From JACRCT01 sp049841135 (GTDB lineage Bacteria; Myxococcota; Myxococcia; Myxococcales; UBA5297), in contig JASGHK010000005.1 of NCBI GenBank assembly GCA_049841135.1, forward strand, positions 3,038,001 through 3,102,000: a DNA stretch of 64,000 nt, read 5' to 3'. Shown piece after piece: positions 26,090-35,062 of the stretch. Below the pieces are notes generated by a model. The model worked only from the letters and a program-made list of their open reading frames with translations, did not search any database and was not told the DNA's origin. Within the stretch, counting starts at the first letter, position 1. Each line of letters begins with the position of its first letter. The translations under genes were made by a program, and so were the position numbers.

Positions 26090-26482
26090 CTACTTGCGCG
26101 AAGCCTTGCGGGCGACCTTCTTAGCCGGCTTCTTCGCAGCCTTCGCAGGCTTGGCGGCCTTCTTCTTCGCGGGCTTCTTCTCGGGCTCGGCGCAGCAGTC
26201 GCCCTCGTCCTCGCAGCAGCAGCCGCAGCCACACTCGACGTCGGCCTCGAGCACGTCCATCGCCGCGTCGACTTCCTTCTCGGTGGGCAGGGTGAACTTC
26301 TTGGGGTTGCCCTCCTTGTCCATCGAGAACTTGAAGAGGACGACCTCGTTCTTGGCGCCGGCCGGCTGGAGCAGCGCGAAGTTCTTCGTGCCCACGGTGA
26401 AGAGCTCGACGGGCTCGAAGTCGTGGTCGACGCCCTTCGAGTCGGTCAGGGTGATGGTGGCTTTCTGGGAGCGCTTGGCCAT
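26090..26482 (-). CDS. DUF1292-like domain joined to a Cys cluster and Lys/Ala-rich tail
   Basis: 130 residues from ATG 26482 (a further in-frame ATG at 26500 adds six residues). Residues about 6-75 resemble DUF1292 (small regulatory-like fold; VELFTVGTKNFALLQPAG, then VVLFKFSMDKEG). Next is CGCGCCCEDEGDCC with seven cysteines, a probable metal-binding knuckle. The last 35 residues are KKPAKKKAAKPAKAAKKP and similar, a Lys/Ala/Pro tail like those of histone H1-like and other nucleic-acid binding proteins. There is no signal peptide, so a cytoplasmic protein is expected. A nucleic-acid binding role is inferred from the tail only. Confidence 0.7.
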   Translation of the reverse strand: MAKRSQKATITLTDSKGVDHDFEPVELFTVGTKNFALLQPAGAKNEVVLFKFSMDKEGNPKKFTLPTEKEVDAAMDVLEADVECGCGCCCEDEGDCCAEPEKKPAKKKAAKPAKAAKKPAKKVARKASRK

Positions 26483-26787
26483 GGTCGTTCTCCGAATCAA
26501 GGAATGTCAGCGGCCGCACAGTACAGGAAACGGCTTCGCCTAGGGCAAGCGATTCACGAGAGGCGGGAGCGCCGTCGCCCGCACGCCAGGAGGCCGATCG
26601 CGAGCGCCCACCCGAGCGACGGGAGGCCCGCCGAGGCCGCCGACGATGCGGTGCAGCCACAGCCGGACGAGATGGCGCCCGGACGGTCCGAGGCATTGGA
26701 GTTTTCGGAAGCATCCAGCGCCGCCGAGGACGCATCGAGGGTCGCGAGTAGGAAGAGGTGCGGTGTCTCAGCTACGCTGCTCCGACC
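26483..26787. other. Intergenic stretch, 305 bases
   Basis: Lies between the DUF1292-like gene (minus) and the lipoprotein gene at 26788 (plus). Apart from the MYXO-CTERM-like tail on the minus strand, no gene, RNA or terminator is seen. It must hold both divergent promoters. Confidence 0.5.
26554..26664 (-). pseudogene. Remnant or fragment with MYXO-CTERM-like tail
   Basis: On the minus strand the frame ending at 26554 gives GCGC, then TASSAASAGLPSLG, a hydrophobic stretch WALAIGLLAC and the basic end GRRRSRLS, which is the layout of the MYXO-CTERM sorting tail. The preceding frame is Ala/Ser/Asp-rich (ASSAALDASENSNASD) but no clear start codon or conserved domain precedes it, and it overlaps the lipoprotein gene starting at 26788 on the other strand. 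It may be the left-over end of a surface protein gene or a very short gene. Confidence 0.45.
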
Positions 26788-27318
26788 ATGCGCTTGGCAT
26801 CCGCAACCACTCTCGCGATGGCGGCCCAGCTCGCGCTTTCGGGATGCGCAACCCCGCCGGTCGCTCGCGTCGCTCCGGTCGTCGAGGAGTCTGCGACGCC
26901 GAGACCGGCCAGCTGTCCGCGGTCTCCGGTCGCACTCAAGGTACTGGGTGGTGGCGATGAGATGCGCCGCTGGTACCTCGACCAGCTGACGAAGCGGGGT
27001 GTGGCGGTCGACCCGAGTGCGAGGACGACCCTGCAGATCGAGCTGCCGGTCGTGGAGGAGCGCCGCGGCGAGGCCTGCATGGTCCTCGCCGCGAGGGTGA
27101 TTTGCGACGAACAGGACTTCTCCGTCCACGCCATCGAGTCGATGCGCTGCTACCCGGGGCCGGTGGACAAGGCTGCCCGGGCCGCCCTCTCCCTGGCGGG
27201 GTTGGCCGCCAGCTTCGTGACGACGCAGAGAATTCCGGTGACGCCGGACCCGGAGGACGCGCCCATCGAGAAGATGCGCGACGAGCTCGTCGAGCTCATC
27301 GCGCTGGCGTCTCGCTGA
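26788..27318 (+). CDS. Lipoprotein of unknown function
   Basis: 176 residues from ATG 26788. Signal peptide and lipobox LALSGC, then a Cys-containing mature domain with GEACMVLAARVICDEQDF and RCYPGPVDKAARAALSLAG. No family is recognised. It ends six bases before the convergent FISUMP lipoprotein gene. An in-frame ATG at 26758 would add ten residues before the signal peptide and is less likely. Confidence 0.65.
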   Translation: MRLASATTLAMAAQLALSGCATPPVARVAPVVEESATPRPASCPRSPVALKVLGGGDEMRRWYLDQLTKRGVAVDPSARTTLQIELPVVEERRGEACMVLAARVICDEQDFSVHAIESMRCYPGPVDKAARAALSLAGLAASFVTTQRIPVTPDPEDAPIEKMRDELVELIALASR

Positions 27319-27324
27319 CCGGCC

Positions 27325-28596
27325 TCAGTCCTTCAGGCAGCGGACGGCGTAGCCGTGCTCCTCGGGATCCGAGCCGGGGATGAAGCCGCCGTGCGTCGTG
27401 TTCAGCTGGTAGCAGTACTGCTGGAGCGCGGTGGTGGACTGCGTCGCGGACCAGAAGAACGCGTTGTGGCGCAGGTCGTAGAAGCTCACCGGCGTGCGCC
27501 AGCCGTTGCCGCGGGCGCTGAACCCGGACTCGTTGGTGGCGTCCTTGTTCGGGTCCTCCCAGTGCGCGGTGCCAGCCTCCTTCATCCTGCCGCCCGCAGC
27601 GTCGCCGCCCAGGTAGTACCAGAGCGTCAGGACCTCGTCCCAGGTGGGCACGTGCCAGCCCAGCGGGCAGAGCAGGGCGTTGCGCGCGGCCTGGCCGGTG
27701 TAGAGCAGCCCGTAGTCGGCGACGTTGGTCGGGTTGTCGTCGAAGGCGAACCAGTAGGGCGCATTGGCGTACTGGCCCTTGCCGGTGCCGTCGGGGATCG
27801 CCGTGTTGTCGCGATAGTGCTTGGTGCGCAGGCTCTCGGCCATCCAGACCTGGGTGCCGATGCGCACCGCCTTGTAGCTGTTGCCGTCGGCGTCGGCGAC
27901 GGTGCCTTCGTCGCCGAAGACGGGCGCCGGGGTGGTGAAGCTCACCTCCTCGCCGTAGGCCATGCCGTTCGAGTTCTCGGCGTAGGCGCGCAGGTAGTAG
28001 GTCGTGCTCGGCTCGAGGTCCTTCAGGGCGCTGGTGTACGGGCTCTTCTTGGAGTCGTCGGCGAGCTTGGTCGCGGTCTGCACGGTCGGCGCCGGGCTCT
28101 TGCCCCAGACGACGCCCTGGCCCCAGAAGGTGCCCTTGCCCTGGTCCGTCACATCGCCGCCGGTCTCGGCGAAGTACGGCGTGAGCTTGGAGACGGGGCT
28201 CGTGGTCACCTTCGGGGTGAGCGGGATGTTCAAGCGAATGCTGCTGTAGCAGTTGGCCGTGCCGCCGGTCGCGTCGGCGACGGAGATGCGCAGGGCGTAG
28301 GACAGCCCGGTCTGGCCCGTCGAGTCCCATGGGTACTGGAAGCTGCCGGTCCTGGCCTCGAGCGCCTGCTTCACCAGCCCGTCGCCGATGTCGATGGCCA
28401 CGCTGGAGACGTCGCCGTCCTCGTCGGTCACGTCGAAGGCGACGTTCACGGTCGAGCCCGGTTCGAAGACCGCGGTGCCGCCCGGGTCCGGCGAGGTGAT
28501 GGAGCACTTCGGGTCGTGGGTCTCGGCGGGGAAGAGGAAGCAGCCGCCGAGCAGCGGCAGGGTGCACAGGAGCGCGGTGACACGGTGCGAGATCAC
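27325..28596 (-). CDS. FISUMP-domain lipoprotein with fibronectin-like region
   Basis: 423 residues. Lipobox LLGGCF puts the protein in the envelope. An Ig-like region (about 25-115) and a fibronectin III-like segment ending GMAYGEEVSFTTP precede a FISUMP domain (Fibrobacter succinogenes major paralogous domain) in the C-terminal half: DGNSYKAVRIGTQVWMAESL, PLGWHVPTWDEV, FWSATQ and HGYAVRCLKD. FISUMP proteins are abundant in Fibrobacter and Bacteroidetes, so finding one in a myxobacterium-like genome hints at transfer or wider occurrence. A binding or surface role is likely. Confidence 0.8.
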   Translation of the reverse strand: MISHRVTALLCTLPLLGGCFLFPAETHDPKCSITSPDPGGTAVFEPGSTVNVAFDVTDEDGDVSSVAIDIGDGLVKQALEARTGSFQYPWDSTGQTGLSYALRISVADATGGTANCYSSIRLNIPLTPKVTTSPVSKLTPYFAETGGDVTDQGKGTFWGQGVVWGKSPAPTVQTATKLADDSKKSPYTSALKDLEPSTTYYLRAYAENSNGMAYGEEVSFTTPAPVFGDEGTVADADGNSYKAVRIGTQVWMAESLRTKHYRDNTAIPDGTGKGQYANAPYWFAFDDNPTNVADYGLLYTGQAARNALLCPLGWHVPTWDEVLTLWYYLGGDAAGGRMKEAGTAHWEDPNKDATNESGFSARGNGWRTPVSFYDLRHNAFFWSATQSTTALQQYCYQLNTTHGGFIPGSDPEEHGYAVRCLKD

Positions 28597-28682
28597 GTTT
28601 CCCTCCGGTCGGTGTGTCGAGGTCGGACCTCAGTACACGACGCGGAAGGCGCCGCCACAAGAGGCTGGGGCTTGGCACGCGG

Positions 28683-29555
28683 CTATTCGCACGCGCCCGC
28701 GTAGAGCTCCGCCTCGGGCCCGGGCCAGCAGGCGCGATAGAGCGGGGCGTGGGGTTTGAGCGGGATCCCCCAGCCGAAGCTCAGGTCGCAGTGGGCGATC
28801 TCGCCCTTCATGCGGGTCAACGGCTGCGACATCCGCACTCGCTGGCCCTTCTTGCCGGGGCCGACGCGCAGCGGGTAGCTCGCCTTGCTGACCTTGCCGC
28901 CGCAGCGACAGCTCGCTTCCAGGGTCACCGCCGCATCGCCGGGCTCGACCTTCACCGCCGTCACCCATTCCACGGTGACCGCGTGAGTGTCCTTCTTCAC
29001 CACGAAGTCCTTCACCGCGAGCTCCTCGATGGTGGCGAAGACGCCGTCGGCCGGCCTGGCCTGGTCCTCGGGGGCGACGCCGAAGATCTTCAAGGAGTTG
29101 AAGAAGCGGCGGCGGATCTCGGGGTGGGGCTCGGCGCCATGCGGGTACGCGACCGCCGCCCAGTAGAGCTGGCGCCTTCCGGCGTAGACGCGCACGAACT
29201 GGTCGAGCGAGGTTCCCTCGATGAGGACCTCGAGGCCCTCGAGCCCGCCCAACGCGATGGTCTTCGACTCCTTCACCTGGCCGCCCTCGGCGGCGATGGC
29301 CCGCTCGACGTCGAGCGACTCGGCCAATCCGGGCTCGCCTTCCGAGAGGATCACCACGCGGATGGCGATCGAGCCGCCGTCCTCGGTGGGCACCGCGTAG
29401 GTGCGGCGGAGCACTCCGGTCTCGTCCTTGACGAGCTCGACGTCCGGGGTGCCCGGGAACTCGGCGGAGAAGCCGTCGCCCTTGGCGGTGAAGAGCTTGA
29501 AGCGCGGCCCGGCGCTGAGGAGGGCGGGAAGGAGAAGGGCGACGACCGGGTTCAT
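28683..29555 (-). CDS. Exported hypothetical protein
   Basis: 290 residues from ATG 29555 (MNPVVALLLPALLSAG); an ATG four codons earlier is also possible. A signal peptide is followed by a beta-rich mature domain with FSAEFPGTPDVELVKDE, a pattern shared with proteins that carry a conserved N-terminal FxAxFPG motif in Gram-negatives. The C-terminal half has two Cys-rich patches. No function is assigned. It is divergent from the VIT/VWA gene. Confidence 0.65.
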   Translation of the reverse strand: MNPVVALLLPALLSAGPRFKLFTAKGDGFSAEFPGTPDVELVKDETGVLRRTYAVPTEDGGSIAIRVVILSEGEPGLAESLDVERAIAAEGGQVKESKTIALGGLEGLEVLIEGTSLDQFVRVYAGRRQLYWAAVAYPHGAEPHPEIRRRFFNSLKIFGVAPEDQARPADGVFATIEELAVKDFVVKKDTHAVTVEWVTAVKVEPGDAAVTLEASCRCGGKVSKASYPLRVGPGKKGQRVRMSQPLTRMKGEIAHCDLSFGWGIPLKPHAPLYRACWPGPEAELYAGACE

Positions 29556-29759
29556 GACGGCGGACATGTTAGCGCCGGCCTGCCTGCGCGGCTCGACGGC
29601 GGCCGCGGCAACCTCGCGCCAAGACAGCGCAATTCTTGTCTTCGAAGACCGCTGTCACAAGACCGGGCCCTCCCGCGTTGGAGGCTTGGGTCGCCGGCTT
29701 GTTCGGCCCGTCGCCGGCGCGGTCTGATGTCCAACGCCATAAACCGAAGAGGGGAGTCC

Positions 29760-32700
29760 ATGAGCCAAGCCCAGGTCGCCTTCCAAGCCGAGCCGCGCAT
29801 CACGCAGGGCACGCTGCGCACCTCCACCGGCCAGGTCCTGCCGCTCGAGCACACCGAGGTCACCGCCCGCATCGACGGGCCGGTGGTCAACGTCCAGGTC
29901 CAGCAGCGCTTCCGCAACGACACCGGCAAGCCCATCGAGGCGACCTACCTCTTCCCGTTGCCGCACGAGGCCAGCGTCCACCGCATGAGCTTCCAGAATC
30001 GGAGCGCGGGTGGTGAACGGCGTGATCAAGGAGAAGGAGGAGGCGCGCCGGGCCTACCAGGCCGCCCTCGCCGAGGGGCGCAGCGCGACGCTGCTCGAGC
30101 AGGAGCGGCCCAACCTTTTCACGCTCTCCGTGGCCAACGTTCCCGCCGGCGAGAAGGTCGAGGTCACGCTCGGCTACCAGGAGCTCCTCGGCTACGACGA
30201 CGGCGAGTGGCGCTTCGTCTTCCCGATGGTCGCGCCGGATCGCTTCCAGGGCGGCGCGGCCGGCGGCCAGCCCGAGGCCCAGGGGCCGAAGGGGAAGATC
30301 CGCCCACCGCGGCCGGCCTCCAACGACCGCGCCGGCGACGTCTCGCTCACGGTGGAGGTGCGCTCTGCCCGCGCGGTCACCGCGGCGCCGAGGTCGCCCT
30401 CGCACCAGGTCCTCGTCGAGAGCACCGGCCCCTCGACGAGCTCGGGACAGGCTGCGATGGAGTGGAAGGTGAAGCTGCACGCGAGCGACTCCCTTCCCAA
30501 CCGCGACTTCGTCCTCGCCTGGCGCGGCGAGACCCGCGGCGTGCGGCCCCTGGTCTTCTTCGAGCGCAAGCCAGACAAGGTCGGCACCTTCCTGCTCGTC
30601 GTCACCCCGCCCGTGGCCGAGGGGCCGGTGCTCGCCGAGGCCGACAAGAAGAAGGCCGGCTCCGCCGCCAAGGCCGTCAGGTGCGGCAACTGCTACGCAG
30701 CGCTCGACGACGCCGGCGCGGTCAAGGACGTCCCCGGCCTCGGCCCGAGCTTCAAGTGCAAGCACTGCGGCGCGCTCGTCGCCGTCACCCGCGACGAGAC
30801 CCGGCGCAGCCTCGGCCTGCCCCGCGACGTGGTCTTCCTGGTCGACCGCTCGTGCTCGATGCGCGGCGGCTCGGTGGATCAGGCGCGCCGGGCGGTGCGC
30901 GCCATCCTCGAGGGGCTCGCCCCAGAGGACGCGGTGCAGTGCTTCGCGTTCGACCACGACCGGCTCGCGGTGGACGGGGGCGGCGACGCGCTGCTGCCGG
31001 TGGGCAAGAAGACCTTCGAGGCCATCGACGCGTTCCTCGCGACCAAGCCCGCCCGCGGCGGCACCGAGCTGGAGGAGGCGCTGGAGGCCGCGGCGAAGCT
31101 CCCGGCGCGCGAAGGCCGCACGCGGCTCTACGTGCTCGTGACCGATGCCGCGGTCGGCAACGAGGGGCGGCTCTTGCGGCGGGCCCCGGAGATCCTCGGC
31201 AAGGGCGCGCGGCTGTTCGTGCTCGGCATCGGGCCCGCGGTCAACCGCTACCTGGTCGACAAGCTGGCCAAGGCCTGCGGCGGCGCCAGCGACGTGCTGC
31301 TGCCCGGCGAGGACCTCGACGCCGTGGTGCCGCGCTTCGCCCGCCGCGTGCGCCAGGGCGGGCCGGTGCTGCGCAAGCTCGCGCTGGCCTGGGACGACGC
31401 GCTCTCCGCCGACGTCTACCCCCGGCCCGTGCCCGAGCTTTTTGGCGGCCAGCCGGTCAAGCTCCTGGGGCGCTACAGCGGCACGGGCCCGAGCAAGCTC
31501 GTCCTCACCGGCGAGACCGTCACTGGCGAGCCGTTCCGCCAGGAGGTGGACGTCGACCTCCCGGAGACGAGCGAGCAGGTCCCGGGACTGGAGCGGCTGT
31601 GGGCGCGGCTGCGCATCGAGTCGCGGCTTGAGCGGCTGACGCGGGAACCGGACGAGGCCTCCGAGATCCGCTTGGAGGTGCTGGGCCTGGCGCTCAAGCA
31701 CTCGCTGGTGAGCCCGTACACAGCGCTCGTCGCCGAGGACAGCGAGAAGCGCGTCAGCGAGCCGGCGCAGAAGGTGGAGCTGCAGAGCGCGGCCGTCGCC
31801 GGCGGCGAGGGCGGCCGGGTGCTCGAGACCGCGGCCGACTTGTCCGTCGCCGCACCCGCGGCGGGCCCCGCCGGCGCCGGCGCTCCGGGCGCGCCGAGGC
31901 CCGTGGCGTGCTGCCCTGCGCCGCCGCCGGCGATGGCGGCGCCGGCCCGGATGTTCGCCGACGAGGAGGACGCCTGCTTCGACGCTGCACCCGCACCCGA
32001 GCCGATGCTGTCGGAGGAGGCGGAGATGAAAGCGGAGGCTCCGCGGGACGGTCTGTCCAGCCGCGAGAGGACGACCGAGCGCTCGCGCCGGGTCTCCGCG
32101 CGTCCTGCTCCCCCACGGGCGGCCAAGGCCAGCACCGGCCTGCTTGGCGCCGTTGCCGGAGCGGTGCGCGGGCTGGTGTCGAAGGAGGAGACCGCGCCGG
32201 CCCGGCCGTCGGCCCGGAGAGGCGCTCCGGACTCGCAGGCGCATGGCTCCTCGCCGCTGCGCGCCAAGGGCTCCGACGAGTACACCAAGCGGATGCTCGA
32301 GGAGCTCAAGGGCAAGGCCTGCGGCGAGCTCGATCTCGTCTTCCTGGTCGACGAGACCGGCAGCATGGGGGCCTACATCGCGCAGGTGAAGCAGCACCTG
32401 CTGGAGATCATCGACGCGGTGAAGGCAGCGCCCTTGTGCCGCAGCCTGCGGATGGGCCTCGTCAGCTACCGCGACCACGCGCCGCAGGACCCCACCTTCG
32501 CCAGCCGCGTCGTCCCGCTCACCGAGGACATCGACTCGGTCCGCAAGGGCGTGCAACGCATGGAGGCCTCCGGCGGCGGCGACGGGCCGGAGTCGGTGAC
32601 CGACGGCCTGTACGACCTCGTCCGGCTGGACTGGCGCCCGAAGGCCGCCCGCGTCGTTGTCTGGGTCGGCGACGCCCCTCCGCACGGCGTCGAGCCCGCC

Positions 32701-33186
32701 GGCGACGCCTTCCCCGACGGCTGCCCGTGCGGCCACCACTGGTACGCGCAGGCCGAGTGCTGCCGCGAGATGGGCATCTCCATCTACGCCGTGGGCTGCC
32801 TGCCCGGGCTGCGCGGCTTCCGCGGTGCCGAGGACGTCTTCAAGACGGTGGCCCAGACCACCCGCGGGCTGTACCTGCCGCTGTCGCAGGCCCCGCTGCT
32901 GGTGCCGCTCATCGTGGGCGCGGCGGAGTCCGAGCTCGACAAGCAGCGCGTCGAGGAGATGGTGGCCAAGGTGCTCGACGAGCACCGCGGGCTGCTCGAG
33001 CCCGCAGACGACCAGGAGCGGGTCCGCTACGTGACCGAGGTGCTCCACGAGCAGGGCGTCCGCGCGCGGCGCATGGCCTGGAAGGACGACGGCGCGCCGC
33101 CGCCGCTCAAGTTCCGCGACCTGGAACTGGACGACGTCGCCGAGAGCCTGGACTGGCTGCGGCGCGAGGGGCGCTGCTCGCTGTAA
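29760..33186 (+). CDS. Large VIT / zinc-ribbon / double-VWA protein, one frameshift near 29998
   Basis: About 1141 residues after correction. An N-terminal VIT domain (about 10-150; GQVLPLEHTEVTARIDG, FRNDTGKPIEATYLFPLP) comes first. A Cys4 cluster (VRCGNCYAAL ... FKCKHCGALV, about 307-335) is inserted before VWA 1 (MIDAS DRSCS in VVFLVDRSCSMRGG). A Pro/Ala and Ser/Arg-rich linker (residues about 670-840) leads to VWA 2 (MIDAS DETGS in VFLVDETGSMGAY). VIT+VWA proteins bind divalent metal and partner proteins. The frame breaks at 29996-30000 (GAATC; GATC restores SFQIGARVVNGVIKEKEEA). ATG 29760 follows GAGGGGAG. A PP2C phosphatase gene lies 125 bases downstream. Confidence 0.8.
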
Positions 33187-33212
33187 GCAAGGCTCTGGAA
33201 ACTCAGTCGCAT

Positions 33213-33272
33213 ACGTCCCATTCGTCCCATAGGTCGTATAGGTCCCATAGGACGGATGTGACCTATGGGACC
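33213..33272. repeat. Nine-base periodic repeat ending in an 11-bp inverted repeat
   Basis: From 33213 the sequence runs in nine-base steps: ACGTCCCAT, TCGTCCCAT, AGGTCGTAT, AGGTCCCAT, AGGACGGAT. The last part contains a perfect hairpin, GGTCCCATAGG (33241-33251), ten-base loop, CCTATGGGACC (33262-33272). It lies between the VIT/VWA and PP2C genes and could be a terminator or an attenuator, or simply a dispersed TATGGGACC-type repeat. Confidence 0.7.
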
Positions 33273-33311
33273 GGCTGACTGGCTCAACCCGGTTGCCCAA
33301 CGGAGTGCTGA

Positions 33312-33929
33312 ATGCCTTTCTCGACGGCAAACCTGGTCGTTCAGTCCAAGGGCGGGGGCCAGGACCGCATCTTCGCCAAGACGGTCGAGGGCGGCGTGGT
33401 GCTCGTCGTCGCCGACGGCGCCGGAGGGACCTCGAACGGCGCGTTGGCGGCCGACTTCGTCGTGCGCCAGGTCGAGCTCGCCGCCCGAGGACCTCTCGCG
33501 TCCATCGACCCTGCGCTTCTACTGGCGACCCTCGACGGTGGGCTGCTCGAGAAGGGGCAGGGCGGGCAGTCGACTGCGGTCGTGGCGCTGGTGACCGAGC
33601 AGGGAATCCGTGGAGCGAGTGTCGGTGACTCCGCGGCCTGGGTCGTCGGCGCCACGGAGGTCGCCGACCTGACGCACGCCCAGGTACGCAAGCCGCTCCT
33701 GGGCAACGGGACGGCCCGGCCGGTCGCGTTCACAGCCGGGCCGCTGGGCGCTGCCACGCTCGTCCTCGCCACGGACGGGCTGGTCAAGTACGTGCCCGAG
33801 ACGAAGATCGCCGAGGCGTGCCGGCACCCAACGCTCATCGAGGTCCCGCGCAGGCTCGCCGGCCTGGTCCGGCCAGCCAAAGGCGAGCCGTGGGACGACG
33901 TGGGGGTCATCGTCTGCCGGCGCGACTGA
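33312..33929 (+). CDS. PP2C-family Ser/Thr phosphatase
   Basis: 205 residues. Metal-binding and core motifs of PP2C: GGGQDRIFAKTVEGG, VLVVADGAGGTSNG, GGQSTAVVAL, SVGDSAAWVV, LVLATDGLVKYV and DDVGVIVCRRD. It is a single soluble catalytic domain, shorter than the usual 240-280 residues. It should reverse Ser/Thr phosphorylation. Encoded 125 bases after the VIT/VWA protein on the same strand, it recalls VWA-PP2C-kinase triads, but the kinase of such a triad is not adjacent; the Pkn-type kinase at 12.9 kb is the only kinase of this kind in the window. Confidence 0.85.
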   Translation: MPFSTANLVVQSKGGGQDRIFAKTVEGGVVLVVADGAGGTSNGALAADFVVRQVELAARGPLASIDPALLLATLDGGLLEKGQGGQSTAVVALVTEQGIRGASVGDSAAWVVGATEVADLTHAQVRKPLLGNGTARPVAFTAGPLGAATLVLATDGLVKYVPETKIAEACRHPTLIEVPRRLAGLVRPAKGEPWDDVGVIVCRRD

Positions 33930-34006
33930 GACGCAATGCTTGCGCCGGGGGCGAACGGCGTTTCTATTGCTGCACCAGACGCTACGCGACCATCAGGACA
34001 GACGCC

Positions 34007-35062
34007 TTGCTCTCCACCGCCCCCGAGATCCTCCAGCTGGTCGAAGCGCTACGCCGCTCGCCCTTCCTCTGCCTCGACACCGAGGCCGACAGCCTCCACT
34101 GCTACCCGGAGAAGCTGTGCCTGGTGCAGCTGAGCCACGCGGGGGGCGACGAGCTGGTCGACCCGCTCGGCCCAGCGGAGCCGCTCGCGCCCCTCTTCGA
34201 GCACCTGGCCAGCCGCGAGCTGACCTTGCACGGCGCCAGCTTCGACCTGCGCCTCTTGCGCCGCGCCCGCGGCATGGTCGCCCGCGAGGTCTTCGACACC
34301 GAGCTCGCCGCGAGGCTGGTCGGACGCCCGAAGGTGGGGCTGCGCGACCTGGTCCAGGAGCTCCTCGGCGTCACCCTCGACAAGGGCGCCCAGAAGGCCA
34401 ACTGGTCCCAGCGCCCGCTGACTCCCAAGATGGAGGAGTACGCCCGCGGCGACACGCACCACCTCAAGGCGCTGCGCGAGGCGCTCGAGGCGGAGCTCTC
34501 CCGCCTGGGCCGCACCGAGTGGCACCGCGAGACCTGCGCCCGCCTCATCGTCGACTCGGTCCCCGCCGCGCCCGACCCGGAAGCGGCCTGGCGGGTCAAG
34601 GGCAGCTCGCTCCTGCGACCGCGCGCGCTGGCGATCGTCCGCGAGCTGTATCTGTGGCGCGAGGAGCAGGCTGTCGCCCTCAACCGGCCGCCCTACTTCG
34701 TGCTCAGCCACGAGCTGCTGGTCGCCGCCGCCGAGAAGTCCGCCAAGTCCGGCGCTCCCGAGCTGTCCGCGCAGCTCAGGCCCCACCAGCACAAGGCGGT
34801 CGAGGACGCGATCCGCCGAGCGCTGGCGCTGCCCGACTCCGCACTGCCCCGCCAGGAGCTGCACTCGCGGCCGGCGCGGCCCAGCGACGAGGTCCAGCGA
34901 CGGTTCGAGGCCATCCGCCGCCGCCGCGACGAGCGTGCCCTGGCGCTGAACCTCGACCCGACCCTCATCGCCAACAAGGCCGACCTGCTCGCGCTCGCCG
35001 AGGACTTCGACAAGGCCGCCGCCTCGCTCATGAAGTGGCAGGTGCAGCTGCTCTCGGCCTGA
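34007..35062 (+). CDS. rnd: Ribonuclease D
   Basis: 351 residues from TTG 34007, which begins right at the domain (LLSTAPEILQ); no ATG fits. It trims tRNA 3' ends exonucleolytically. The DEDDy exonuclease motifs are FLCLDTEADSLH (Asp/Glu), LHGASFDLRLL (Asp) and the EYARGDTHHLKAL block (Tyr/Asp). An HRDC-like C-terminal domain follows (LNRPPYFVLSHELL). It is a single gene, not obviously co-transcribed with PP2C (gap 77 bases). Confidence 0.88.
   Translation: MLSTAPEILQLVEALRRSPFLCLDTEADSLHCYPEKLCLVQLSHAGGDELVDPLGPAEPLAPLFEHLASRELTLHGASFDLRLLRRARGMVAREVFDTELAARLVGRPKVGLRDLVQELLGVTLDKGAQKANWSQRPLTPKMEEYARGDTHHLKALREALEAELSRLGRTEWHRETCARLIVDSVPAAPDPEAAWRVKGSSLLRPRALAIVRELYLWREEQAVALNRPPYFVLSHELLVAAAEKSAKSGAPELSAQLRPHQHKAVEDAIRRALALPDSALPRQELHSRPARPSDEVQRRFEAIRRRRDERALALNLDPTLIANKADLLALAEDFDKAAASLMKWQVQLLSA

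Noticed and set aside
29887..33330. Minus-strand ORF of 1147 codons over the VIT/VWA gene
   Set aside because: Antisense shadow; no signal, domain or ribosome site.
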